Assembly (NCBI GenBank): GCA_003153215.1
Contig: PLXL01000123.1
Location: 1 to 6,147, forward strand
Origin: Candidatus Dormiibacterota bacterium
GTDB lineage: Bacteria > Chloroflexota > Dormibacteria > Aeolococcales > Aeolococcaceae
Direction: 5' to 3'
DNA length: 6,147 nt
A program made the position numbers and the translations under genes. Below the pieces are notes generated by a model. That model worked only from the letters and a program-made list of their open reading frames with translations. It had not been told where the DNA came from and made no database searches. Position 1 is the first letter of the stretch; each line of letters begins with the position of its first letter. Shown here piece by piece: positions 1 through 6,029 of the stretch.

Positions 1-834
1 GGGCTCGGCTGGACCGAGAACGCGGCCGACTACTCGCGTTACCTGCCCAAGGACACGAGCAAGGCCAAGGTCTTCTGGTCGGCCAGCCTGGGTGCCGCCA
101 TACCCTCCGTCCTCCTCGAGCTACTCGGGGTCTGCGCCTACATGGTGACCGCCCACGTCGCGTCGGGAAGGGAGCTGGTCGGCATCCCGTCGGCGTTCAC
201 GGCGTACGCGGACTGGTTCTTCTGGCCCTTCATGATCGTCGCCATCCTGCAGCTGTTCGCCATCAACACCATCGACATGTATTCGTCGGGTGTGACCCTG
301 CAGGCCATCGGCATCCCGCTGAAGCGTTGGAGCTGCATCCTCATCGACACCGTGGTGAGCGGCGTGGTCACCGGCCTGGTCATCTTCAAGGGCAACCTCT
401 ACACCGACCTCTCCGGCTTCCTCGACTACATCCTCGTCTGGCTGGGCGCGTGGTTCGCCATCCTCATGGTCGATTACTTCCTGCGCAAGGGGCAGTACGA
501 CGGCGCAGGTCTCGTGCAGAAGATCGGAGGGCTGTACTGGCGCGACGGGGGTATCAACTGGAAGGCGATCATCGCCCTGGTCGTGGGCATGTTCGCGGCA
601 CTGATGTGGACCGACGCCCTCTACTACACCCCGTCCTACCAGGGCCCGCTCTCCAACGCCACTGGCGGCGGTGACCTCAGCTGGCTCCTCGGCATGGTGG
701 TGGCCGGCGTCATCTACTGGGCCCTCTCGTTCCGGAGCATTCGCGAGGAGGCCGCGGCCACACCCGGGGCGCCGGAGAATAAGCCGGCGGTCCCCTATCA
801 GACCTACTCCAACCCCGCTACCCCCAAGGCGTAG
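1..834 (+). CDS. NCS1-family nucleobase permease, C-terminal part (5'-truncated by window edge)
   Basis: An open frame runs from base 1 to the TAG at 832-834 and gives 277 residues; the start lies outside the window. It begins with W-T-E-N-A-A-D-Y-S-R-Y-L-P (residues 4-16), the conserved stretch of the NCS1 nucleobase:cation symporters (purine-cytosine permease family; CodB and Mhp1 are members). About six hydrophobic segments follow, near residues 26-48, 70-95, 115-135, 142-165, 190-212 and 230-248. These would be the second half of a 12-helix inner-membrane protein. An I-N-T motif at 88-90 falls in the helix where the family carries a substrate-contacting Asn. The tail after residue ~250 is hydrophilic and probably cytoplasmic. 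The family takes up cytosine, purines, uracil, allantoin, hydantoin or thiamine with H+ or Na+; the substrate cannot be fixed from this half. A strong hairpin terminator follows 17 bases after the stop, so this is the last gene of its transcript. Confidence 0.88.
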   Translation, partial: GLGWTENAADYSRYLPKDTSKAKVFWSASLGAAIPSVLLELLGVCAYMVTAHVASGRELVGIPSAFTAYADWFFWPFMIVAILQLFAINTIDMYSSGVTLQAIGIPLKRWSCILIDTVVSGVVTGLVIFKGNLYTDLSGFLDYILVWLGAWFAILMVDYFLRKGQYDGAGLVQKIGGLYWRDGGINWKAIIALVVGMFAALMWTDALYYTPSYQGPLSNATGGGDLSWLLGMVVAGVIYWALSFRSIREEAAATPGAPENKPAVPYQTYSNPATPKA

Positions 835-851
835 CCAGGAGAACCAAGCGG

Positions 852-892
852 AAGGGCCGGAGGCCTCCCACCGCGGAGGACCTCCGGCCCTT
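852..892 (+). terminator. Hairpin terminator after the permease
   Basis: A 12-base arm at 852-863 (AAGGGCCGGAGG) is perfectly complementary to 881-892. Inside it, 864-868 (CCTCC) pairs with 875-879 (GGAGG) around a six-base loop at 869-874. The result is a 17-bp stem interrupted only by a bulged A at 880. The distal arm runs into TTTG and a modest T content, so it resembles an intrinsic terminator with a short U-tract. It lies 17 bases past the permease stop codon. The stem is symmetric and begins with AA on the other strand, so it might also stop transcription arriving from the minus-strand gene. Confidence 0.8.
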
Positions 893-911
893 TGCTTACT
901 CCGAGAGGCAG

Positions 912-981
912 GTGATACTGACGCTCGCACCCCCCCCTTCGCCTCGGTGCGGGGGAGGGGTGCCAGTTCTCCGACGATGGT
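912..981. repeat. Intergenic direct repeat, copy 1
   Basis: Copy 1 aligns without gaps to 1291-1352 over 62 bases (912-973) with 52 identities counted by hand. After one extra G in copy 2, eight more identical bases follow. The last 28 bases of the gapless part (946-973) are identical in both copies. The unit can fold on itself: GCACCCC at 927-933 pairs with GGGGTGC at 957-963, and three further C-G pairs form after one C-A mismatch. It has no coding sense. It looks like a member of an interspersed REP-like or other palindromic intergenic repeat family, but I cannot count copies elsewhere in the genome. Confidence 0.8.
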
Positions 982-1017
982 GCGCGCGCGCGAGCAAGAG
1001 GCCCTGACGGACTTTGA

Positions 1018-1044
1018 GCGTCTCCGCGGCTATGGGCGGAGCGC
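1018..1044. other. Small GC-rich hairpin
   Basis: GCG (1018-1020) and CTCCGC (1022-1027) pair with GCGGAG (1036-1041) and CGC (1042-1044). This gives a nine-pair stem with one bulged T (1021) and an eight-base loop. No T-run follows on either strand, so it is not a clear terminator. It may simply be part of the palindrome-rich intergenic region. Confidence 0.4.
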
Positions 1045-1203
1045 CTCACCTGCAGCGACGCAGCGCGTGCCGAGTGCCAGACCGGGATGATGAGTGGCCC
1101 GTCGGGGCAAGCGTGAACGTCGCCAGCCCGCAGTCCTTTAGGCGTCACGCCCAATCGTCCGGAAAGTAGTTAGGTAATGACCGGCTTAACACTGGAGGCC
1201 TTT

Positions 1204-1250
1204 ACCACCACTCGAAAGTGGTTCCATGCCGACCTTGTTCAAAGAACCAC
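1204..1250. other. Overlapping alternative hairpins in the low-GC stretch
   Basis: ACCACT (1207-1212) pairs with AGTGGT (1217-1222) around a CGAA tetraloop. The right arm plus the next two bases, GTGGTTC (1218-1224), is also complementary to GAACCAC (1244-1250). The second pairing excludes the first, and GTTC (1237-1240) can also pair with GAAC (1244-1247). Mutually exclusive stems of this kind occur in attenuators, but no gene start follows in a suitable position on either strand. A structured RNA or a remnant of an inserted element are equally possible. Confidence 0.35.
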
Positions 1251-1290
1251 CATCCATTAGTCCGAGCCCTTGCGATGTCCGGGTGGTTGT

Positions 1291-1361
1291 GCGATACTGA
1301 TGGCCGCATCCCCCCTCGCGCTTTGGTGCGGGGGAGGGGTGCCAGTTCTCCGGACGATGGT
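1291..1361. repeat. Intergenic direct repeat, copy 2
   Basis: Copy 2 has the same orientation as copy 1 and lies exactly 379 bases downstream. The 28-base core is at 1325-1352, followed by one inserted G (1353). GCATCCC at 1306-1312 pairs with GGGGTGC at 1336-1342, using one G-T wobble where copy 1 has G-C, so the stem is retained although its left arm has changed. The left parts (1301-1324 against 922-945) have diverged, with 9 mismatches in 24. That fits selection or recent homogenisation acting mainly on the right half. Confidence 0.8.
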
Positions 1362-1414
1362 CCGTGCCAGGACAAGCCACACAGGCGAGTGAACGCACGC
1401 GCGGATCCGGTTGC

Positions 1415-1456
1415 CGGCGCCGCCACTCCGCGCGCGGGACCCGCTCGCCGGCGCCG
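1415..1456 (-). terminator. Possible stem-loop downstream of the winged-helix pseudogene
   Basis: The octamer CGGCGCCG occurs at 1415-1422 and again at 1449-1456 and is self-complementary, so the two copies can form an 8-bp stem with a 26-base loop. A CGCGCGCG run lies inside the loop. On the minus strand it starts 12 bases past the TAG of the pseudogene. No T-run follows, so it would not be a classical intrinsic terminator. The two copies also extend to a 10-base direct repeat (1413-1422 and 1447-1456). Confidence 0.3.
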
Positions 1457-1468
1457 CTTCATCGGGCA

Positions 1469-2361
1469 CTAACCCGCGCGCGGCCCCTCCCACTCGATCT
1501 CGACGGAACGCTTGAGAAACCGGCTCATCCGGTCGGCGGCGCGGTCCACGGCGGCCCGCTCCGCGGGGCGCAGCGGGTCGAGCAGGCGCACCTGCACGCG
1601 CACCGACTTCGGCCCGACCGCGCGGCGCCAGCTGCCCCGGACCCTGCCTCCGAGCACCAGCGCGTTGCTGAGGATGCTGCCGAATCCGAAGAGACGGGGG
1701 TCGAACTTACCCTCGGGATGATCGGCGGCGAAGCGGTCGCGGTACGCCACGGTCAGCTCGTCGAAGTTCGGCAGCAGGTGGGCAGCCGGGGCCCCCGACA
1801 TCCGCGGACGCGGCGGGGCGGGGACAGCGGGGGCGGTGACCGAAGCAGCGGCGGCGGCCGTGTCGGCGGCGACATCACCGAACCAGTACGGCTTCCCGTC
1901 GATCACCTCGGATGCCAGGCTCTGACCCGCCGCGGCGACGCCCCTCCGCGCGTCGGTCAGGGTGGTGCCGGCCCACCACGCGAAGTCCTGGAGCTGTGCG
2001 GGCCCACGGCTGCGGAAGTACCTCTCGGCCAGCCGCCGCAGCGCCTCCTCGGGACCGAGCGGCGCCGCGGCGGGCACGCGGTCGTCCATCAGCATGTAGG
2101 TGAAGTCTCGCCCCCGGCGCGGACCGCTGACGACCAGCGCGTCCAGCTCCGCCGCCAGGATCAGGTGGGGAAGCCGCTGGCCGTCGGGGGCGATGCCCGA
2201 CGCGTGCAACGCGCAGCCAAGCTCGGCGCGGGTGAGCTGACGGCCGCCGGATAATCCTGCACCCGCACCGCGCCCAGCCAGCCCACCACCTCGTCCGCGG
2301 AACCCAGGGGATTGCCGGCCAGACGCTGATTTCGGAGGCGCCGGGTGGCGATGTCCATCAT
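1469..2361 (-). pseudogene. YcaQ/AlkZ-like winged-helix (HTH_42) protein, internally deleted and frameshifted
   Basis: Starting at the ATG-ATG at 2361-2356 (minus strand), the first ~38 residues are a typical N-terminus of the winged-helix DNA-binding family that includes the interstrand-crosslink glycosylases YcaQ and AlkZ: T-R-R-L-R-N-Q-R-L, then W-L-G-A-V-R-V-Q-D-Y-P-A. At about 2242-2250 this frame stops matching. Another frame takes over with G-G-R-Q-L-T-R-A-E-L, the next recognisable family block, and runs 259 residues to TAG at 1471-1469. That part carries G-Q-R-L-P-H-L-I, A-E-L-D-A-L-V-V-S-G, R-Y-F-R-S-R-G-P, D-F-A-W-W-A-G and a terminal G-G-R-V-R-G-S-W-R-R, all family-like. From memory of the family, some 80-90 residues of the first winged helix are missing between the blocks, together with a frame change. 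The QxQ catalytic motif of AlkZ-type enzymes (usually V-Q-A-Q-D) reads R-V-Q here. Both features argue for an inactive gene. The C-terminal part alone could start at TTG 2209, but it would lack the catalytic region. Confidence 0.8.
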
Positions 2362-2373
2362 GGCAACACTATG
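2362..2373 (-). promoter_or_regulatory. Possible leaderless promoter -10 for the winged-helix gene
   Basis: On the minus strand CATAGT (2373-2368) is followed by six bases and then directly by ATG at 2361. That places the expected transcription start at the A of the start codon. No Shine-Dalgarno-like sequence precedes the ATG. No clear -35 element is visible, so this rests on the hexamer and its spacing only. Confidence 0.3.
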
Positions 2374-2401
2374 CAGATGGCGCGCGGGGCGGGTGAGGCG
2401 G

Positions 2402-2413
2402 CATGCTTGGCAG
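2402..2413 (+). promoter_or_regulatory. Possible leaderless promoter -10 for ppc
   Basis: CATGCT at 2402-2407 lies six bases before the GTG at 2414, the same spacing as for the divergent gene. There is no purine-rich ribosome-binding site at the usual 5-10 base distance; the nearest (GTGAGG, 2393-2398) is 15 bases away. This supports 2414 as the start. No convincing -35 box was found. Confidence 0.3.
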
Positions 2414-5290
2414 GTGTCCGAACAGCCTGACCCCCTACCTCCGAGCCCCGAGGCAGACGCGGAGCGCCGCCTCCGGCGCAACGTGCGCCTGGTCGGCACC
2501 CTGCTGGGAGAGACCCTCGCGGAGCAGGAGGGCGAGCCGCTCCTCGTGCTCGAAGAAGAGGTGCGGGCAAAGACCAAGCAGCTGCGCGACCACCACGACG
2601 AGGCGGTCAGCCATGCCCTCGACCGCCAGTTGGGCGAGATCGACGTGGGCACGGCGACCCGGCTGATCCGAGCCTTCTCCCTCTACTTCCAGCTGGTAAA
2701 CGTGGCCGAGCTGGAGCACCGGGTCCAGGTGATCCGGAGCATCCAGGCGGTCCCGGCCGGAGGGCCCGCCTCCCCAGGAACCTTCCACGACCTCTTCACC
2801 CGCGCCGCGCATATGGAGGGCGGCAGGGAGCGGCTGCTCGCCGCGCTCGCCGAGCTGGACGTGGTGCCGGTGGTCACCGCCCACCCCACCGAGGCGGTCC
2901 GCCGCTCGGTCCTCGACCACGTCAACGGGGTGGCCATGGCCCTGGACGCCCTCGACGGCCCCCCGCCCGGCTCACCCCGCCACGCCACCCTGGTCGCCTC
3001 GATGCGCCGCGACATGGAGCTGCTCTGGCAGACCGAGGAACTACGCACCGTGCGACCGACCGTCCTGGACGAGGCCCGCGACATCCGCTTCCACCTCGAT
3101 CTCCTGATGGATGCCATTCCCGCCGTCCACGCCGAGCTGGACCGCCGCTGGATCGAGGTCTTCGGCGGGCCACCGCCGCCCTTCCACCCCTTCCTCCGCC
3201 TCGGCTCCTGGGTCGGTGGCGACCAGGACGGCAACCCCCACGCCCGAGCGCGGACCCTCCGGGACGCCCTCCGCGCCCAGAAGCAGATGGTGCTGGCCCG
3301 CTACCGCGACTCGGTGCACGCGATCTCCGTCCAGTACAGCCAGTCCACCCGCTGGACGGGTGCCGACCCGGTGCTGGCGGCGTCCATCGCCGACGACGAG
3401 GCGCGGATGCCCGAGGCCGCCCACGACCTCGGCGAGCGCAACCGGACCGAGCCGTACCGGCGCAAGCTGACCCTGATCCACCACCGCCTGGAGGCGTCTC
3501 TCGCCCAGCTCCAGGGGGTCCGGGCGGCCGAGCGCCCCTACTCCACCGCCCAGGAGCTGCTCGACGACCTCGACCTGGTCGACGCCGCCCTCCGCCGGCA
3601 GCGCGGCTCCCTCTTCGCGGACGGCGACCTGCTGGAGCTCCGCCGACAGGTCGGCGCCTTCGACTTCTACGGGTACGCGATCGACGTCCGGCTGCACGCC
3701 TCGCGGCTGCGGGAGGTCGCCTCCACGATCCTGCGCCAGTGCGGCCAGCTGGACGGCAGCCTCGAAGACCTCGATGAGAACACGGCGGTCGGGCTGCTCG
3801 CGCGCGCCATGCAGCAGCGCGGGCCGCACATCGGCGCATTGACCCTCAACGCGGACGACCGCGACCTCCTCGACACCCTGGTGGAGATGGGCCGCGCCCA
3901 GCGCTCGATCTCGCCCCACTCGACCGAGAACGTGGTGATCTCGATGACCCACTCCCCGGTCGACGTGATGGCCGGCATGTGGCTCGCCTCCCTGGTCGGG
4001 CTCGTCTCCTGGTCCTTCGGCGGCGTGCACACCAGCCGATTCGACCTGGTGCCACTGATGGAGACGATCTCCGGTCTGCGCTCCGCACCCAGGGTGCTGC
4101 GCCGCCTGCTCGCCCAGCCCGAGTACGCCCAGCAGGTGCGGGCCCGCGGCAACCTCCAGGAGGTGATGCTGGGCTACAGCGACAGCAGCAAGGACGGCGG
4201 CTACCTCGCAGCCCAATGGTCGCTGTATGTCGCCCACCGCCAGCTCGCCCGCGTCTGCGACGAGGCGGGCGTGCGGCTCCGCCTCTTCCACGGCCGGGGC
4301 GGCACGGTCTCGCGCGGCGGCGGGCCCACCCACGAGGCCCTCCTCTCCCAACCGCCGGGGGCGGTGCGGGGGCGGGTCCGGCTGACCGAGCAGGGGGAGA
4401 TCCTCCACTACCGCTACTCGCGCGAGGAGGTGGCCCAGAACCACCTGGAGCTGGTGGCCGCGGCGGTGTGGGAGGCGAGCTCGCTGCAGATGCCGCTCCC
4501 TCCCGATCAGGAGGCGGTCTGGGAGACGGCGATGGCGGGGATCGCGGCCGACAGCTACCGGCGCTACCGGGCCTTCGTGTACACGGATGAATTCGAGCGC
4601 TTCTTCACCGAGGTCACCCCGATCGGCGAGCTGGGGCAGCTCAACATCGGCTCCCGTCCGGTGAGCCGCGGGGAGTCCACGCGGATTGCCGAGCTGCGTG
4701 CCATCCCGTGGGTCTTCGCGTGGAACCAGACCAGGCTGATGCTGCCCACGTGGTACGGGGTGGGCGGGTCGCTGGTGGCATTCGCCGAGGACCTGCCCGT
4801 TGATGCCGCCGATGACTGCAACGCGCCGCCTCCCAGCGAGGTCGAGGCGCCCCTGCCGGCGGCGGGGACGGCGCGCTGGAAGCTGCTCCACCAGATGTAC
4901 CGGCGGTGGCCCTTCTTCCGGGCTCTGATCGGCAACCTCGAGATGACCCTGGCCAAGACCGACATGGGGGTGGCGAGCCGCTACTTTGAGCTGGTCCGGG
5001 ACCCCGGGCTTCGCGAGCGGATGTGGATCGATGTGACCGCGGAGCACGCGCGGACGCTCCAGGCGGTGCTCCACATCACCGGCAAGCGCACCCTGCTGGC
5101 CGACCAGCCACTGCTCCAGGAGACGCTCCGGCTGCGCGACCCCTACATCGACCCCCTCTCTGTCCTGCAGGCCCAGATGTTGGCCCGCTACCGGGCTCTC
5201 GACGAGGCCGACCCGCAGCGGGCGGCCCTGCTGGAGGCGATCCTGCGGAGTGTCAACGGGATCGCGGCCGGCCTGCAGAACACCGGCTGA
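2414..5290 (+). CDS. ppc: Phosphoenolpyruvate carboxylase
   Basis: This enzyme carboxylates PEP with bicarbonate to oxaloacetate and phosphate in the cytoplasm (Mg2+-dependent), refilling the TCA cycle. From GTG 2414 it is 958 residues, somewhat longer than the 883 of E. coli. Landmarks: T-A-H-P-T-E with catalytic His157; G-G-D-Q-D-G-N-P at 268-275 (E. coli has R where Q stands); G-Y-S-D-S-S-K-D-G-G at 587-596; the mobile-loop block F-H-G-R-G-G-T-V-S-R-G-G-G-P at 625-638; and the family ending Q-N-T-G. Residues corresponding to the aspartate/malate inhibitor site of the E. coli enzyme seem kept (Lys848 in L-A-K-T-D, Arg906/908, the Asn of N-T-G), so feedback inhibition is likely. The frame stays open up to GTG 2345, but those 23 extra residues are Arg/Trp-rich, unlike the family, and overlap the divergent gene's start. 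GTG 2393 is a further alternative. The gene is intact, and the next gene follows after 16 bases. Confidence 0.95.
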   Translation: MSEQPDPLPPSPEADAERRLRRNVRLVGTLLGETLAEQEGEPLLVLEEEVRAKTKQLRDHHDEAVSHALDRQLGEIDVGTATRLIRAFSLYFQLVNVAELEHRVQVIRSIQAVPAGGPASPGTFHDLFTRAAHMEGGRERLLAALAELDVVPVVTAHPTEAVRRSVLDHVNGVAMALDALDGPPPGSPRHATLVASMRRDMELLWQTEELRTVRPTVLDEARDIRFHLDLLMDAIPAVHAELDRRWIEVFGGPPPPFHPFLRLGSWVGGDQDGNPHARARTLRDALRAQKQMVLARYRDSVHAISVQYSQSTRWTGADPVLAASIADDEARMPEAAHDLGERNRTEPYRRKLTLIHHRLEASLAQLQGVRAAERPYSTAQELLDDLDLVDAALRRQRGSLFADGDLLELRRQVGAFDFYGYAIDVRLHASRLREVASTILRQCGQLDGSLEDLDENTAVGLLARAMQQRGPHIGALTLNADDRDLLDTLVEMGRAQRSISPHSTENVVISMTHSPVDVMAGMWLASLVGLVSWSFGGVHTSRFDLVPLMETISGLRSAPRVLRRLLAQPEYAQQVRARGNLQEVMLGYSDSSKDGGYLAAQWSLYVAHRQLARVCDEAGVRLRLFHGRGGTVSRGGGPTHEALLSQPPGAVRGRVRLTEQGEILHYRYSREEVAQNHLELVAAAVWEASSLQMPLPPDQEAVWETAMAGIAADSYRRYRAFVYTDEFERFFTEVTPIGELGQLNIGSRPVSRGESTRIAELRAIPWVFAWNQTRLMLPTWYGVGGSLVAFAEDLPVDAADDCNAPPPSEVEAPLPAAGTARWKLLHQMYRRWPFFRALIGNLEMTLAKTDMGVASRYFELVRDPGLRERMWIDVTAEHARTLQAVLHITGKRTLLADQPLLQETLRLRDPYIDPLSVLQAQMLARYRALDEADPQRAALLEAILRSVNGIAAGLQNTG

Positions 5291-5294
5291 CGAG

Positions 5295-5306
5295 TAGTAC
5301 GCTGTC
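5295..5306 (+). promoter_or_regulatory. Possible internal leaderless promoter -10 for the hydrolase gene
   Basis: TAGTAC at 5295-5300 is followed by six bases and then GTG at 5307; an overlapping TACGCT (5298-5303) fits TAnnnT better but is closer to the start. There is no Shine-Dalgarno sequence in the 16 bases between the ppc stop and this start. If real, it would let the hydrolase gene be transcribed separately from ppc. Confidence 0.25.
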
Positions 5307-6029
5307 GTGCAGATGGAGCGACGGGAGGAGCGTATCCGGGGCCACGACGGGCATTCGTTCTCTGGCGCGCTTTCCGTGCCCGAGAGCGGAGCGGGCCCAG
5401 GGCTGGTGGTGGTCCAGGAGATATTCGGCCTGACCCCGTACGTCAAGGGCGTGTGCGACCGGCTGGCCGGCCTCGGCTACGTCGCGCTGGCGCCCGACCT
5501 CTACTCGCGATTGGAGGCCGCCCTGGTGCTGGACGAGCATCTCCCCGAGAATCTTCCGCTCGCCTTCCAGGCGATGCAGCGGCTCGACGTGCCCCAGGCG
5601 GCCGACGACGCGGTCGCGACGCTGGAGCACCTGCGGGCCATCCCCGAGGTGCAGGGCCACCGGGTGGGGATCGTCGGATTCTGCCTGGGGGGCGGCATCG
5701 CCTACATGGTGGCGGCGGCCGCTGACCCGGCAGTCGCCGTCTGCTACTACGGGTCGGCGATCCCCGGCGCCCTCGACCTCGCCCCGCAGGTGACCTGCCC
5801 CATCCTCTTCCACTTCGGCGAGGACGACACCTACATCAACACCGCGCAGCGCCGGGCGGTGGCACACGCCTTCGCCGGCCGCCGGCACGTGGAGCTGCAT
5901 CTCCACCCCCACGCCGGCCACGCCTTCGACAACCACGACTCCGCCATGTTCTCCCGACCCCAGGCCGCAGCCCGGGCCTGGGAGCAGACCGCGGCCTTCC
6001 TGGAGTACCACCTGCCTCCCAGGGGGTGA
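5307..6029 (+). CDS. Dienelactone hydrolase family protein
   Basis: This is a 240-residue alpha/beta hydrolase of the dienelactone hydrolase (carboxymethylenebutenolidase) family, about the family's usual length. Visible signatures are V-V-Q-E-I-F-G with Glu38 (equivalent to the Glu that primes the nucleophile), the nucleophile elbow G-F-C-L-G-G-G with Cys126, F-G-E-D-D with Asp174, and H-A-G-H-A-F with His205, giving a complete Cys-Asp-His triad. There is no signal peptide, so it is cytoplasmic. The founding enzyme opens dienelactone to maleylacetate in chloroaromatic degradation, but most relatives act on unknown esters or lactones and no aromatic-degradation genes lie nearby, so the substrate is not assigned. 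The start is GTG 5307 or ATG 5313 (two residues shorter); neither has a ribosome-binding site. The gene follows ppc by 16 bases in the same direction, so co-transcription is likely. No convincing hairpin terminator follows the TGA. Confidence 0.9.
   Translation: MQMERREERIRGHDGHSFSGALSVPESGAGPGLVVVQEIFGLTPYVKGVCDRLAGLGYVALAPDLYSRLEAALVLDEHLPENLPLAFQAMQRLDVPQAADDAVATLEHLRAIPEVQGHRVGIVGFCLGGGIAYMVAAAADPAVAVCYYGSAIPGALDLAPQVTCPILFHFGEDDTYINTAQRRAVAHAFAGRRHVELHLHPHAGHAFDNHDSAMFSRPQAAARAWEQTAAFLEYHLPPRG

Larger units (their letters stand above)
835..1468. other. Long gene-free region between convergent 3' ends
   Basis: About 630 bases separate the stop of the permease (plus strand) from the stop of the broken winged-helix gene (minus strand). 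No frame gives a recognisable protein; the short open frames are low-complexity translations of the GC-rich repeats. Contents in order: the permease terminator (852-892), repeat copy 1 (912-981), a CG-alternating run (982-992), a small hairpin (1018-1044), a lower-GC stretch (about 1151-1260) with two small hairpins, repeat copy 2 (1291-1361), and a GC-rich inverted repeat near the end of the minus-strand gene (1415-1456). I found no tRNA, rRNA, SRP, tmRNA or RNase P RNA signature by eye. Because both flanking genes end here, promoters for them are not expected. Confidence 0.7.

Noticed and set aside
1169..1190. GTTAGGT (1169-1175) and GCTTAAC (1184-1190) match the GTTRRRY and RYYYAAC core motifs of integron attC sites.
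   Set aside because: They are in the wrong order and only eight bases apart, and no partner core motif occurs at attC distance on either side. No integrase or cassette gene is present.
1221..1260. TTGTTCAAAGAAC resembles a tRNA T-loop region.
   Set aside because: There is no 5-bp T-stem around it, no acceptor stem, and no D or anticodon arm at the expected distances.
912..1361. The direct repeats as a minimal CRISPR array.
   Set aside because: There are only two copies, with a 309-base interval, uneven conservation and no cas genes. Spacer-repeat geometry does not fit.
804..1493. Several open frames of 70-140 codons across the intergenic region on both strands.
   Set aside because: Their products are Arg/Pro/Gly/Ser-rich and mostly translate the two repeats (for example a shared E-N-W-H-P-S-P-A-P segment). 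They have no recognisable domain or start signal and run into neighbouring genes.
3041..5446. An 801-codon open frame on the minus strand, antisense to ppc.
   Set aside because: It lies wholly opposite a complete, motif-rich ppc gene and its product is a repetitive Gly/Arg/Val/Glu-rich sequence. Long antisense open frames are expected at this GC content and codon bias.
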